Positions 15,693 to 23,944 of a DNA stretch of 50,095 bases are shown piece by piece; the stretch's first letter is position 1, and each line of letters opens with the position of its first letter. The position numbers were made by a program, and so were the translations under genes. The notes under the pieces are model-generated. The model was not told the origin of the DNA. It saw nothing but the letters and a program-made list of their open reading frames with translations, and ran no database searches. This DNA is from Planctomycetota bacterium (GTDB lineage: Bacteria; Planctomycetota; SZUA-567; JAFGGJ01): NCBI GenBank assembly GCA_016930595.1, contig JAFGGJ010000010.1:1-50095 (forward strand). Reading direction: 5' to 3'.

Positions 15693-16537
15693 TCCGGGGC
15701 GTTCTCTTCTTCGGGCGGCGGATAAAGCAGCCTTGACATGCCAACGTCATAGTTTTTCACCTGGGGAACGGTTTTCCTGTGAAGCAGGGTCGCTCCCGTG
15801 GCCCACAGGATTCCCACGAGGAAGAGCGCCAGCAGCACGGCCTTGGCGAAGTCCTGGCCTCCGACACTGCCTTTCTGGACCGGGTCGTCAGAGAGATAGG
15901 CGCCGGCGGCATATACTTCTTCGCCGATAAGCGTGTAATCGGTGGTGGTGATGAAAAAGGGAACCTGCGTATAGCTGGTGGTTGCCGCCACCTGCATGGC
16001 GCCGACCTGCTGCCCGGCTTCCGCCAGGACGAGGCTTTCGGCGGCGAACGCTCCGAACAGGAGGCACGCCCCGGCGTTATCGCGGTGGACCATGCCCATG
16101 TAGCCCGAAGCATAGGCGAACTGGTCGCCGGAAAGATAGGGGGTGTTTTCCGGCTGGAACAACTCGGGACGTCCAGCTTCCCTGTAGGTTTCCCTGAGGA
16201 AGTGTTCGACGAGAGCCATGACTTCGATATCCTGCTGGGGGACGACGAGCCTTCGCCGGAATCTTGCCGCCGTCTTGGCTACGTGACCGATAACACCGAT
16301 AACGGCCCACAACAGCGGGGAAATCGGCGTGCTTCCGGGCGACATGTAGATGGGACGGCCCATTTCAACGGAGCGGCCTATGGCTTCGTCAACGGCATCT
16401 ATGCCGCGGATCCTGCGCACACGGGGCACAAACACGCCGCGTCTCGCGGCCCATATCAGGTAGAGGGAAGGCCCCACGAAAAGGAGGCTGAGCACAACGA
16501 TGCCCCACGAGGCGCTAGTAATCGGAGGACCATTCAT
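15689..16537 (-). CDS. Membrane protein, possibly DUF6754-like
   Basis: The 282-residue product has an N-terminal membrane helix (about 10-30), a second hydrophobic segment near 70-88, a soluble region with conserved-looking 'GMVHRDNAGACLLFGAFAAE' and 'TTSYTQVPFFITTTDYTLIG', and a C-terminal helix (about 232-252). It resembles, from memory, proteins labelled DUF6754; this needs an HMM search. Start ATG 16537 lies 23 bp inside the upstream gene; an alternative ATG at 16546 exists. The Gly/Ala-rich 'NAGACLLFGAFAAESLVLAEAG' region looks membrane-associated or lining a pore, but that is speculation. Translational coupling ties it to the other GlmL-operon genes. Confidence 0.65.
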   Translation of the reverse strand: MNGPPITSASWGIVVLSLLFVGPSLYLIWAARRGVFVPRVRRIRGIDAVDEAIGRSVEMGRPIYMSPGSTPISPLLWAVIGVIGHVAKTAARFRRRLVVPQQDIEVMALVEHFLRETYREAGRPELFQPENTPYLSGDQFAYASGYMGMVHRDNAGACLLFGAFAAESLVLAEAGQQVGAMQVAATTSYTQVPFFITTTDYTLIGEEVYAAGAYLSDDPVQKGSVGGQDFAKAVLLALFLVGILWATGATLLHRKTVPQVKNYDVGMSRLLYPPPEEENAPE

Positions 16538-16805
16538 CGCCCGCATCCCCGGCCTTGAGTTGTTTAAGCAGCATTTCGACAGCGGCAGGGTCAAAAAGAA
16601 CCCGCCTGAGCTTTTCGACGCGTTCCAGGCCCATCAGACCGGCAGCCACGGGCTCGAAAATATTGAGACCGTGGCCCACGACGCGCAGGAGCGGCCGGTG
16701 AGATTCAAGCATGAAGACGAAAGGGGTCTCCAGGCGTGAACGCTTCACCCATCCTGCAATGCCGCTGACAACGTCCCGTTCGGCGGAATCCAATGGGCCC
16801 TCCAT
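16515..16805 (-). CDS. Small unknown protein opening the GlmL operon
   Basis: The product is 96 residues from ATG 16805, or 99 from TTG 16814. The core has an amphipathic pattern with 'LETPFVFMLESHRPL' and 'NIFEPVAAGLMGLERVEKL'. I recall small proteins with a 'P..F.LESHRPL' core from several phyla, none with a known role. It is soluble, without signal peptide. The promoter -10 (16823-16828) puts transcription start near 16816, so the mRNA leader is 11 bases or less, or absent if TTG 16814 is used. GGAAGA is too close to ATG 16805 to be a normal ribosome binding site. It overlaps the next gene by 23 bp. Confidence 0.6.
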   Translation of the reverse strand: MEGPLDSAERDVVSGIAGWVKRSRLETPFVFMLESHRPLLRVVGHGLNIFEPVAAGLMGLERVEKLRRVLFDPAAVEMLLKQLKAGDAGDEWSSDY

Positions 16806-16822
16806 GTCTTCCAACAGGGCAG

Positions 16823-16851
16823 ATTATAACGGAGCGGCGGGAACTCGGCAA
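16823..16851 (-). promoter_or_regulatory. Promoter of the GlmL operon
   Basis: TTGCCG (16846-16851), 17-bp spacer, TATAAT (16823-16828) on the minus strand, a good sigma70-type match. It stands back to back with the -10 at 16893-16898 on the plus strand, so one short region drives both divergent operons. Confidence 0.65.
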
Positions 16852-16892
16852 CACAAGCCGCGCAACTGGCATGTAAAGGCACGGCGGCGCGC

Positions 16893-16898
16893 TATAAT
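16893..16898 (+). promoter_or_regulatory. -10 box of the rightward divergent operon
   Basis: Consensus TATAAT 26 bp before the ATG at 16925. No good -35 is seen at 16-18 bp, so activation by a factor bound in the shared divergent region is possible. Confidence 0.5.
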
Positions 16899-16924
16899 CG
16901 GTTACTTGGAAAGGCGAGGAGCGG

Positions 16925-17719
16925 ATGCCGGGCGGCATATGGGGACTGTTGTCACCGAGACTGGAGCTGTGGGCCGAAGCCGATAGGATCGCCGCCTACG
17001 GGGCGGCCGGGGAATCGTCGGAGGTCGCCGTGGCCGGCGCCTACAGGCGGGGTGGGATAGTGGACCCGCGCAAACTCGCCAGAGCGCTTGTCGCCGCGTA
17101 CAGGGAGCATTCGCACAGAAGTTACTGGGTATCGCCGGTGGTCAGGGCGTACGTTCCGCCGGGCACTTCCCCTGCCGGGCTGTTCGTGTGGGATGCGGTA
17201 CTGCGCACCAGCGGGGCGTCGGACTGGGTAATTGAAGACATCGGGCCGATATGCCTGAACATCGCCGGCAGGCCCGAGACGGCTGAAGTCCGCACGGAAG
17301 CGCTGCTGTTCCTGCTGGAAACATACTCGGCGTGGGAAGTGATAAGGTGCAAGGGCTCAAACCGCCAGGTCATTGCATGCGGGGGGATCGGAGTCGGCAC
17401 ATCCGACGGCCTCGGGACAGAAGGATTTGCCGCGGTGCTGGGACAGTCGATGCGGCAGACGGTCCGCGAAGCTTCAGAGAAGATGACGGAAGACGACATG
17501 GCGCTTGTGGCTTCATCGACGGTGCTTCTCTTCGAAACGGAACTTGACTCCGGCGAATCGCTCCGAACGGCAGCCGTCGACGCTTACAGGAAAGCCATCG
17601 GCGGCGGCGGCGAGTTCCAACGCATCAGGATGCCGGGACCGGAAACACTGAGGCTGCACCGCGAGCAACCGCCCCACAGGCAGCGGCGTTCGAACTCACC
17701 GAAGCAGCCGCCCGTTTAA
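16925..17719 (+). CDS. Unknown soluble protein divergent from the GlmL operon
   Basis: The 264-residue product starts at ATG 16925 after GAGGAGCGG. There is no signal peptide or membrane helix. It shows mixed alpha/beta character with 'VDPRKLARALVAAYREHSHR', 'SYWVSPVVRAYVPPG', 'ACGGIGVGTSDGLGTEG' and a basic Pro/Arg/Gln-rich C-terminal tail (about 240-264) that is probably disordered. I do not recognise it. Its promoter lies back to back with that of the GlmL operon, which could mean joint control. The next gene starts 33 bp downstream. Confidence 0.55.
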   Translation: MPGGIWGLLSPRLELWAEADRIAAYGAAGESSEVAVAGAYRRGGIVDPRKLARALVAAYREHSHRSYWVSPVVRAYVPPGTSPAGLFVWDAVLRTSGASDWVIEDIGPICLNIAGRPETAEVRTEALLFLLETYSAWEVIRCKGSNRQVIACGGIGVGTSDGLGTEGFAAVLGQSMRQTVREASEKMTEDDMALVASSTVLLFETELDSGESLRTAAVDAYRKAIGGGGEFQRIRMPGPETLRLHREQPPHRQRRSNSPKQPPV

Positions 17720-17751
17720 CTCAAAGGTGCCAGGAACAGCAGGAGGAAAGG

Positions 17752-19227
17752 ATGAAGAACCTGCAGCATCACCTGCTGGCCGCCGCCGTGCTGTTTACAT
17801 CAATGACAGCGTGGTGCCGGGAACCCGACCTGCTGCCGGGGCTGCCTGGCAGTTTCACGTGGCTGCAGGCCGGGAGCGTCGCCCCGGACCTCGGCGCCGG
17901 GAAAAACCTGCACGCCGGCCCAGGAAGCATACTGTTCCTGCCGTATCACGCCGAGATGCTCCATCCGGAAGAACTCGCACCATACCTGTTACCGGATGCC
18001 GGCGAAAAGCGGATGCTCGTGGTGCGAAACCCCGGTGAACCTCATGTTCTGCCGCCGACCGGCCGCATGGCCAACGTTGCCATCAAGGTGATCGAAACAA
18101 CGTGGGAGCGTTTCCCCTGCAGCCCAGCCGCCATGGACTCGTACGATTGTGTCGTCGCAATGAGTCCCGGCGGCAACGAGGCAGCTGCGAGGACAATCGA
18201 CGGCTATCTTGCGGCGGGAGGCAAAGGAATAGTCAGCCTGTCCGTGGCGCGTTCGCTCTTTGCCGGGCTGCCCGAGCACATGCTGCCGGCCGATCAGTTC
18301 ACCTCGGCAGCGGCGGATGACGAAGGAAACATTGCAGCATGGGAAGGGCGGTATCCAGGCGGGCTCGGCAGGATCTTCATGGTGGATACGCCGAGATTCG
18401 AGGAACCTGCCGCCGCGGATATCGCATCCCGGGTCGAAAGCGGGCTCGCGGACTTCATAAGCGGAGGCCCTCCCCGCACCATCGTGCCTGCGGTGAAAGG
18501 CAGGCTGGACCCGGAGCTTTACGATGCGGTCCTTCCCCTGGCGGGCAGCAAGGACGCCCGCGGCACCCTGTATCCGCTGGCCGTTCTCACGCTGTTGCTC
18601 CTGGCCGTCAGCGGTCTCAGCGGACATGCGGCGCGGCGCGGCCATGTGACGGCCCTGGCGATCCAGGCCGGAGTCATCACGGCGATCATATTGCTCCTGG
18701 TAAAGCCCTGGCCGGCCGACGTACACAGGATTACCGTTCTGAAGATGCGCGGTGGCCGGAATGAGCCGCATATCACACAGATCGAAACACTGGCGATGAT
18801 AGTGCCACGCCACGGCAGCAGGTCCGTTGAAATCACGGCACCCATGCCGTTGCGGCCGTTGGCGTATTCGTCCGCGGAAATTCTTGACACCGGCTACACG
18901 TGCGACTTCACCGGCGCCGGCAGCCGCCTGCAGCTCGATATTTTTGAGAATAGCCCCTTACTCGTCTATGCGTGCGGCCCGTGGCCCGGCCCCGGTATTA
19001 CGGCGGAGATGCTGGGACGCCTGCGTCCCATGGAAAAACCGCCCTGCATCCGGACGTCGCCTGACAAGACGATAACAGGCGAGATATTCGGCCGGCTGCC
19101 GACGGACTGCATCGTTTACGAAGCACCTGATTTTGAATTCAAGGAAGACATTGTTTCCGTTATAATTTCCGGCAAGCCGACCGGAACCTGCACGAACACG
19201 GTAATGTGCGTGTTTCCTCAGCCGTGA
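17752..19227 (+). CDS. Membrane protein with periplasmic GATase-like segment
   Basis: The 491-residue product starts at ATG 17752 after AGGAGGAAAGG. A signal peptide covers residues 1-22. The following region (about 60-240) has a flavodoxin/class-I-amidotransferase-like layout ('DSYDCVVAMSPGGNEAAART', then 'YLAAGGKGIVSLSV'), of the kind seen in large PVC-group membrane proteins; no catalytic Cys or triad is evident. Two adjacent membrane helices lie at about 282-300 and 307-325 ('AVLTLLLLAVSGLSG' and 'VITAIILLLVKPW'). The last 160 residues look like beta-rich periplasmic sequence. It is co-oriented with the gene at 16925 and probably shares its transcript. Function unknown. Confidence 0.6.
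   Translation: MKNLQHHLLAAAVLFTSMTAWCREPDLLPGLPGSFTWLQAGSVAPDLGAGKNLHAGPGSILFLPYHAEMLHPEELAPYLLPDAGEKRMLVVRNPGEPHVLPPTGRMANVAIKVIETTWERFPCSPAAMDSYDCVVAMSPGGNEAAARTIDGYLAAGGKGIVSLSVARSLFAGLPEHMLPADQFTSAAADDEGNIAAWEGRYPGGLGRIFMVDTPRFEEPAAADIASRVESGLADFISGGPPRTIVPAVKGRLDPELYDAVLPLAGSKDARGTLYPLAVLTLLLLAVSGLSGHAARRGHVTALAIQAGVITAIILLLVKPWPADVHRITVLKMRGGRNEPHITQIETLAMIVPRHGSRSVEITAPMPLRPLAYSSAEILDTGYTCDFTGAGSRLQLDIFENSPLLVYACGPWPGPGITAEMLGRLRPMEKPPCIRTSPDKTITGEIFGRLPTDCIVYEAPDFEFKEDIVSVIISGKPTGTCTNTVMCVFPQP
19161..19166 (+). promoter_or_regulatory. -10 box inside the upstream gene, for hisA
   Basis: Consensus TATAAT 84 bp before hisA, within the end of the membrane-protein gene. A poor TTCAAG lies 17 bp upstream (19138-19143). 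It may allow hisA expression independent of the upstream genes. Confidence 0.4.
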
Positions 19228-19249
19228 TGCCGTTTGAGAGGACCTGGCC

Positions 19250-19972
19250 GTGATAGTAATCCCAGCGGTGGACATAAAGGGAGGCAAATGCGTCAGGTTG
19301 TGGAAGGGACTCAAAGACCGTGAAACGATATACGACGAAGACCCGCTGCGCGCGGCGGCGCGCTGGGCCCGCGAACCCGTGAAAAGAATACACATAATCG
19401 ACCTGGATGGAGCGTTCGAAGGACGCCCGCGCAACATGGACAAGATTATCGAGATCGTCCGCTACCTGCGTGATCCGGGCATAGAATGCGAGATCGGCGG
19501 CGGCGTCAGGACCGTGGAAACCGTACGCGAATACGCCGACGCCGGGGCCGCCAGGGTTGTAGTTGGAACAATCGCGGCAAGGGAACCCGACCTGTTTCGC
19601 TCGATGGCGTTGAGCGTCCCTGGCATCGTGAACCTGGGTCTTGACTGCCGCGGGGAAGAAGTCCTCGTGAAAGGCTGGGAAGTCGCAGGCGGCGTGAAAC
19701 TCTTCGACCTGCTGGCATCCACGGCGGACCTGCCTCTGGGAGAAGTCATCTACACCGAAGTGGAACGCGACGGCACGGGCGGCGGGATAGCGGACGACTG
19801 GTTGCGGCGGGTCGTGGCCGAATCGCCGCACCCGGTCATAGCGTCGGGCGGAGTCGGATCGATAGACGACATCCGGCAGGCAAAAGACGCCGGAGCGTTT
19901 GGCGTAATCGTGGGCAGGGCGCTTTACACCGGGGACGTCGATCTCGCCGAGGCGCTGGCGATGGAAGCCTGA
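19250..19972 (+). CDS. hisA: Phosphoribosylformimino-AICAR ribotide isomerase
   Basis: This 240-residue TIM barrel performs the Amadori rearrangement of ProFAR to PRFAR in histidine synthesis. Features match HisA: 'MIVIPAVDIKGGKCVRL' with the catalytic Asp8, 'IIDLDGAF', the first phosphate site 'EIGGGVRTVETVREY', the second catalytic Asp132 in 'NLGLDCRG', 'TEVERDGTGGG' (Asp174) and the last phosphate site 'IASGGVGSIDDI'. It starts with GTG 19250, eight bases after GAGAGG. No other his gene is in the window, so hisA stands alone here. A bifunctional HisA/TrpF role (PriA) cannot be excluded from sequence reading alone. Confidence 0.9.
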   Translation: MIVIPAVDIKGGKCVRLWKGLKDRETIYDEDPLRAAARWAREPVKRIHIIDLDGAFEGRPRNMDKIIEIVRYLRDPGIECEIGGGVRTVETVREYADAGAARVVVGTIAAREPDLFRSMALSVPGIVNLGLDCRGEEVLVKGWEVAGGVKLFDLLASTADLPLGEVIYTEVERDGTGGGIADDWLRRVVAESPHPVIASGGVGSIDDIRQAKDAGAFGVIVGRALYTGDVDLAEALAMEA

Positions 19973-19973
19973 G

Positions 19974-20010
19974 TTGCCGCCGGGGCGGCTCGCACCACGC
20001 CCTGCGGCAA
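19974..20010 (+). terminator. Weak stem-loop after hisA
   Basis: TTGCCGC (19974-19980) pairs with GCGGCAA (20004-20010), with a GGGCG/CGCCC inner stem. It begins two bases after the hisA stop. No T-tract follows, so termination is only suggested. Confidence 0.35.
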
Positions 20011-20106
20011 TTCCGGGGCGTCCACTGTAGAGAGGATGATCGGACAGGAGCGGGAAACGGACCGCTGCGTGACACAGTCATGCCGAAAAGCGAGGTGAAT
20101 GCCATC

Positions 20107-21633
20107 ATGAGCAACCGGGAAAGCAGGCCGAATATCCTGATCATAATGTCGGACCAGCACAACCCGCACTTTCTGGGATGCAGCGGCAACAGCATTGTGC
20201 GAACTCCGAATCTTGACCGGCTCGCGTCCGAAGGCATGATCTTCACGAACGCCTATTGTCCCGCGCCGCTCTGTGTCCCCAGCCGCATGTCTTTTATGAC
20301 GGGCCGAACACCCTCACGGAACCGCGTGTGGGACAACACGCACATACTGTCTTCGGGGATACCCACGTGGACCCATTACCTCGCCGCGGCCGGCTACGAA
20401 ACAGCTCTTATCGGTAGGATGCACTTCGTTGGTTCCGACCAGATGCACGGCTTCGAGAAGCGCCCTCTCGGCGAGTATTCGTCCGCCCCTCCCGGCATCC
20501 CGCTGAAAGGCGGCCCGGCATGGACAAAATACAGCTCAGACTCAACCGGACAGAGCAGGGAGTCGGTGGAAATCGCCGGTACAGGCACCACCGGCTACCA
20601 GATATATGACCGCATGGTGGTGGAAGCGACCTGCCGGTACCTGACCCGGAAAGCGCATGGGGATGGCAGACCCTTTGCGGCAGTCTCCGGTTTTCTCCTT
20701 CCACACAACCCCTACATTGCTCCGAAAGCTCTCGTAGACTATTACATGCAGGCCGCGGACATGCCTTGTGTCGAGGAAAACCAGCCGCCCACGGTACGCA
20801 GGATGCTGCAGGCACGGGGCCTGCTCAACCCGCTGACGCCGGAACAGACCCGCCGGGCACGCGCCGCCTACTATGCCCTCTGCGATCTCTTCGATTCAAA
20901 CGTTGGCACGGTACTGAAACGCCTGGACCAGACCGGCTTGGCCGACAACACCTTGGTGGTATATTGCTCCGACCACGGCGACATGGCCGGCGAACACGGA
21001 TGCTGGACCAAGAGCTGCTACTACGAAGGCTCCGCCGGGATACCCCTCATCGCAAGGTTGCCGGGCGTTGTGGAAGCGGGCACACGATGCGACGCCGTGT
21101 GCAGCCTGCTGGACATCGGTCCTACTCTTGTCGAACTGGCGGGCGGCGAACCCATGCATGGCATCGACGGCAGGCCGCTGCTGCCGCTGCTGCGTTCCGG
21201 GGACGCCCACGGCTGGGCTGATGAAACATATTCCGAATTCATGGGGCTGCGTGTATGGCCGAGGCACGCGCTACAGGATAATTACCCGGCCATGCCCTCA
21301 AGAATGATACGGTCCGGCCCATGGAAACTGTGGCTGTATGCCGATGCCGAAAAACTCCCGCCGGCGCTCTTCAATCTGGAATCCGACCCGAATGAAACAA
21401 CGGATCTTGCAGCGGATCCGACGTACGCGCAGGTGGTCGCTGAACTGTCGGCAAAGATCCTGCGCGGGTGGAACCCGGCGGCGGCATCGGCCGAGTCCAT
21501 CGACGCCACGCTGTCGAGAAACACGATAGGGAAGTGGGGCGCCGTTGTTCGCCCGGAAGCTCCCCTGGCCGTCCCCTATCCGCCTCCCGAAGCCGAAGCC
21601 GACGTTCGCCTCTTTCAGAACGGCCCGCAGTAG
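20107..21633 (+). CDS. Formylglycine-type sulfatase (arylsulfatase family)
   Basis: The 508-residue cytoplasmic-looking sulfatase has the N-terminal metal motif 'RPNILIIMSDQH', the activation motif C56-V-P-S-R with 'MSFMTGR' after it (Cys56 becomes formylglycine), and 'VVYCSDHGDMAGEHGCW' supplying the second half of the metal site. ATG 20107 is preferred: GAGGTG lies nine bases upstream, while ATG 20080 lacks a site. No signal peptide is seen, unusual if the substrate is an extracellular sulfated polymer, so it may act on imported sulfated oligosaccharides or choline-sulfate-like compounds. It needs a formylglycine-generating enzyme, which is not in the window. The last 60 residues are Pro/Ala-rich. 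It converges on dnaA. Confidence 0.88.
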   Translation: MSNRESRPNILIIMSDQHNPHFLGCSGNSIVRTPNLDRLASEGMIFTNAYCPAPLCVPSRMSFMTGRTPSRNRVWDNTHILSSGIPTWTHYLAAAGYETALIGRMHFVGSDQMHGFEKRPLGEYSSAPPGIPLKGGPAWTKYSSDSTGQSRESVEIAGTGTTGYQIYDRMVVEATCRYLTRKAHGDGRPFAAVSGFLLPHNPYIAPKALVDYYMQAADMPCVEENQPPTVRRMLQARGLLNPLTPEQTRRARAAYYALCDLFDSNVGTVLKRLDQTGLADNTLVVYCSDHGDMAGEHGCWTKSCYYEGSAGIPLIARLPGVVEAGTRCDAVCSLLDIGPTLVELAGGEPMHGIDGRPLLPLLRSGDAHGWADETYSEFMGLRVWPRHALQDNYPAMPSRMIRSGPWKLWLYADAEKLPPALFNLESDPNETTDLAADPTYAQVVAELSAKILRGWNPAAASAESIDATLSRNTIGKWGAVVRPEAPLAVPYPPPEAEADVRLFQNGPQ

Positions 21634-21686
21634 AACATCAACAGCCCACCGGACGCAGCAGGATTCTGCGGATTGCCGGGGAAACC

Positions 21687-23051
21687 TTATCTGCCGAGAG
21701 AAGAGCGGATCTTGGATATTATCTGTTTAAGCTGATGGTTCTCAGCCAGGTCGGCGGCTATCCTGGCAGTGGCATAAAGCACCGTCGAATGGTTCCTGCC
21801 GCCGAAAAACTGGCCTATTTCAGTCAGGCTGTATCCGTTGAACTCCTTCGCCAGGTACATCGCCACGTGCCTGGGGACCGCTATCGACCGGATCCTGGAC
21901 CTGCCCCTGAGAGCACTCGGGTCGAGCCGGAAGTAGTCCGCCACGGCATCCGCTATTTCAGACAGGCTGACGGGCTCCTGCCTGAGAGACTGGAGTTCGG
22001 CAAGCGCTTTCCTTGCCAGGGGGACATCCGGAACCCTGCCGTCAGATAACGCCATGGCGCAGACTTTGGCGACAGCACCTTCAATTTCCCGAACACTGCC
22101 GCTGACATGGCCGGCAAGGTACGTCGCAACGGCTTCCGGCAACTGAACGCGGATCCTGGCGGCCTTCGCACGTACAAGATCCATCCGCAAATCGGGCCCG
22201 GGCGGCTCCAGGCGTATCATGAGCCCGCTCATCAGACGGCCCTTCAACGCCGCGGGAAGCCCCTCCATGTCCCCCGGCGGCACCAGCGAAGACAGCACTA
22301 TCTGCTTGCCCATCGACTGGAGCGTGTCAAAGGTATGACGGAATTCCTGCAGAGTCTTGTGCTTGCCCAGGAAAAAGTGGAAGTCGTCTACCACCAGGAC
22401 GTCCAGAGACCGCATTTTCTTCCTGAAAGCCGGCAGCGACTTGGATGGAACGGCACCGACGTATTCGTTGACAAAAGTCTCCGACGGCATGAACGCAATG
22501 TTGACTTCCGGGTGCTTTTCCCTGATGACAGCCGTCACCGCCTGGAGAAGATGGGTTTTGCCCAATCCGTGGCCCCCGTGGATCAACACCGGGTTGTACA
22601 CGCCTCCGGGCGACTCGGCCACCGTGGCAAGCGCCGAATGGGCTAGCCTGTTGCCGTGCCCGACGACAAAACTGTCCCACGAGAACAAGAGATTCAGCGC
22701 GGACTGCGAGCTTACCGCCGGCTTGCGTACCTGTTCGGGCGCCAGCGGGAGCAATACTTCCTCCTGCTGCTGAGACCTCAGCGCCCTGTAGAGCTCCCCG
22801 GACACGCTGATTTCGAGCCGCGGCTCCATACCCATGATCTTTTCGGCCGCTCTTACAATCTTGGGTCGGTAGTTTTCCGAAAGGACCGCCTTAAAGTACC
22901 TGTTCGGGACGTCAAGGTGCAGCACGCCGTCATCTATGCTTGCCGGTTTCACCTTGGATACGTCAAACCAGGTTTCAAACTGAGTAAGCGTCAGGTCCTT
23001 GCGAAGAACATCAAGGATGGCCTGCCACCGCTCAGCGATAGCCCTCTCCAC
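21687..23051 (-). CDS. dnaA: Chromosomal replication initiator DnaA
   Basis: The 454-residue product has all four DnaA domains. Domain I (1-75) is 'RWQAILDVLRKDLTLTQFET'-like; domain II is short. Domain III AAA+ carries Walker A 'GGHGLGKTHLLQAV', Walker B 'LDVLVVDDFHFFLGK', sensor and box VIII regions. Domain IV has the DNA-binding signature 'AKEFNGYSLTEIGQFFGGRN' followed by HSTVL. Small departures from E. coli are GGHG for GGVG and VDDFHFF for VDDIQFL. GTG 23051 is chosen because GGGAGG lies five bases before it and it matches DnaA's usual N-terminus; an upstream ATG (23108) would add 19 unrelated residues. Upstream is a 374-bp gap with a perfect DnaA box. dnaN and recF are not adjacent. 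Confidence 0.95.
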   Translation of the reverse strand: MERAIAERWQAILDVLRKDLTLTQFETWFDVSKVKPASIDDGVLHLDVPNRYFKAVLSENYRPKIVRAAEKIMGMEPRLEISVSGELYRALRSQQQEEVLLPLAPEQVRKPAVSSQSALNLLFSWDSFVVGHGNRLAHSALATVAESPGGVYNPVLIHGGHGLGKTHLLQAVTAVIREKHPEVNIAFMPSETFVNEYVGAVPSKSLPAFRKKMRSLDVLVVDDFHFFLGKHKTLQEFRHTFDTLQSMGKQIVLSSLVPPGDMEGLPAALKGRLMSGLMIRLEPPGPDLRMDLVRAKAARIRVQLPEAVATYLAGHVSGSVREIEGAVAKVCAMALSDGRVPDVPLARKALAELQSLRQEPVSLSEIADAVADYFRLDPSALRGRSRIRSIAVPRHVAMYLAKEFNGYSLTEIGQFFGGRNHSTVLYATARIAADLAENHQLKQIISKIRSSLGR

Positions 23052-23233
23052 GCTTTCCTCCCATATATCCCCCCCGGGACGCAAAAAGCCCCGGAAGGAA
23101 GCGCGCACTATTGTTCAAACTTCATGCAAACAACCGACGGGAACACCTCTTCTACCCGATCCATATGCCTGCCACCGGCCCCCTGTGCCGATGAGCCCAT
23201 CATATCACGCGTCAACAAAAAGTTAAGCGCCAG

Positions 23234-23242
23234 TTATCCACA
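23234..23242 (+). promoter_or_regulatory. Perfect DnaA box TTATCCACA
   Basis: Exact match to the high-affinity E. coli DnaA box, 183 bp upstream of dnaA and followed by a T-rich run. Chance occurrence in a high-GC genome in exactly this gap is unlikely. Confidence 0.7.
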
Positions 23243-23392
23243 ATTTTTTCTGAAATGATGTAAGTACCATGCAGATTACGCCCATATGAAAAAAACGTAG
23301 TTGCCTTCAAATCACCCTTTTTAACGCCTAGTAAGGGGGGTATTGAAATTCACGGTTGTTTCGGGAAATGCTACTTCATGTATGTCAACGGG

Positions 23393-23421
23393 ATAGGCGT
23401 ACGGCGTCCCGGCACGCCTAT
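23393..23421 (-). terminator. Hairpin after the NYN-domain gene
   Basis: Perfect 8-bp arms ATAGGCGT/ACGCCTAT with a 13-nt loop, five bases after the stop of the minus-strand gene at 23426. There is no T-tract. It probably stabilises or ends that transcript and separates it from dnaA. Confidence 0.45.
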
Positions 23422-23425
23422 ACGT

Positions 23426-23944
23426 TTAGGGTAATTCGTCCTCTCTCGCACCGAAAACCCTCATCCAGAACCCTAATTCGTCGTCGTTGATTTCCTCGTT
23501 TCCTCTACCGTTTCCCGCGTGCCTGCCGTATTCAAAGTACAGCTTTCTCATGAATTCCTCCGTACTCATGACACCGGTGAGATTTTCCGAAAGCGCCGCC
23601 GCCATTCTTTTGTCATCGGTTACAAGAACGTAATAGGCAGGGGCGTTTTCGACCAGCGTTCTTATGAGATCGTCGCCCGTTTCGCCAGCCGGCGGATACC
23701 GGACTGAAATGCCTGAAACCGTTCGCCTGCTTCCAAAAGAACCGCCTCCGCCGTCCATGACAATAAGCATCCTGTCGGATGCCGCCGGCCATATCCTGGC
23801 AAGTTCTGCAGCAAGCCGGTTGAGCGCTGCTTCAGGCCCTCCGGCTTCCAGAAGCTCAAACAGCTCGTCAATACTGTGTATAACGTTCATTCCATCAAGC
23901 AGATACGGCACAATTCGTCTTCGCTTCCTACGGTTCTTCTGCAT
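23426..23944 (-). CDS. NYN/YacP-like PIN-fold nuclease domain protein
   Basis: The 172-residue product has the YacP-like NYN pattern: 'YLLDGMNVIHSIDEL' with the first acidic residue, 'RMLIVMDGGGGSFGS', 'YVLVTDDKRMAAALSE' with further acidic residues, and 'VMSTEEFMRKLYFE'. Such proteins are metal-dependent ribonucleases; B. subtilis YacP/Rae1 cleaves mRNA at the ribosome. The start ATG 23944 is inside the last codons of the BtuF-like gene (17-bp overlap), with only a weak AGAAGA site, so it depends on translation from upstream. A basic N-terminal run (KNRRKRRR) could contact RNA. It is last in a four-gene operon of exported proteins, an odd partner for a nuclease. Confidence 0.65.
   Translation of the reverse strand: MQKNRRKRRRIVPYLLDGMNVIHSIDELFELLEAGGPEAALNRLAAELARIWPAASDRMLIVMDGGGGSFGSRRTVSGISVRYPPAGETGDDLIRTLVENAPAYYVLVTDDKRMAAALSENLTGVMSTEEFMRKLYFEYGRHAGNGRGNEEINDDELGFWMRVFGAREDELP

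Larger units (their letters stand above)
23052..23425. other. 374-bp gap upstream of dnaA; possible origin or autoregulatory region
   Basis: Gene-free stretch with local AT-rich patches (around 23235-23335). It holds one perfect DnaA box, a -10-like TATGAT on the minus strand (23199-23204) towards dnaA, and a hairpin near its right edge. Only one consensus box was found by eye; a full oriC normally has several. It may be oriC, an autoregulatory site, or both. Confidence 0.4.
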
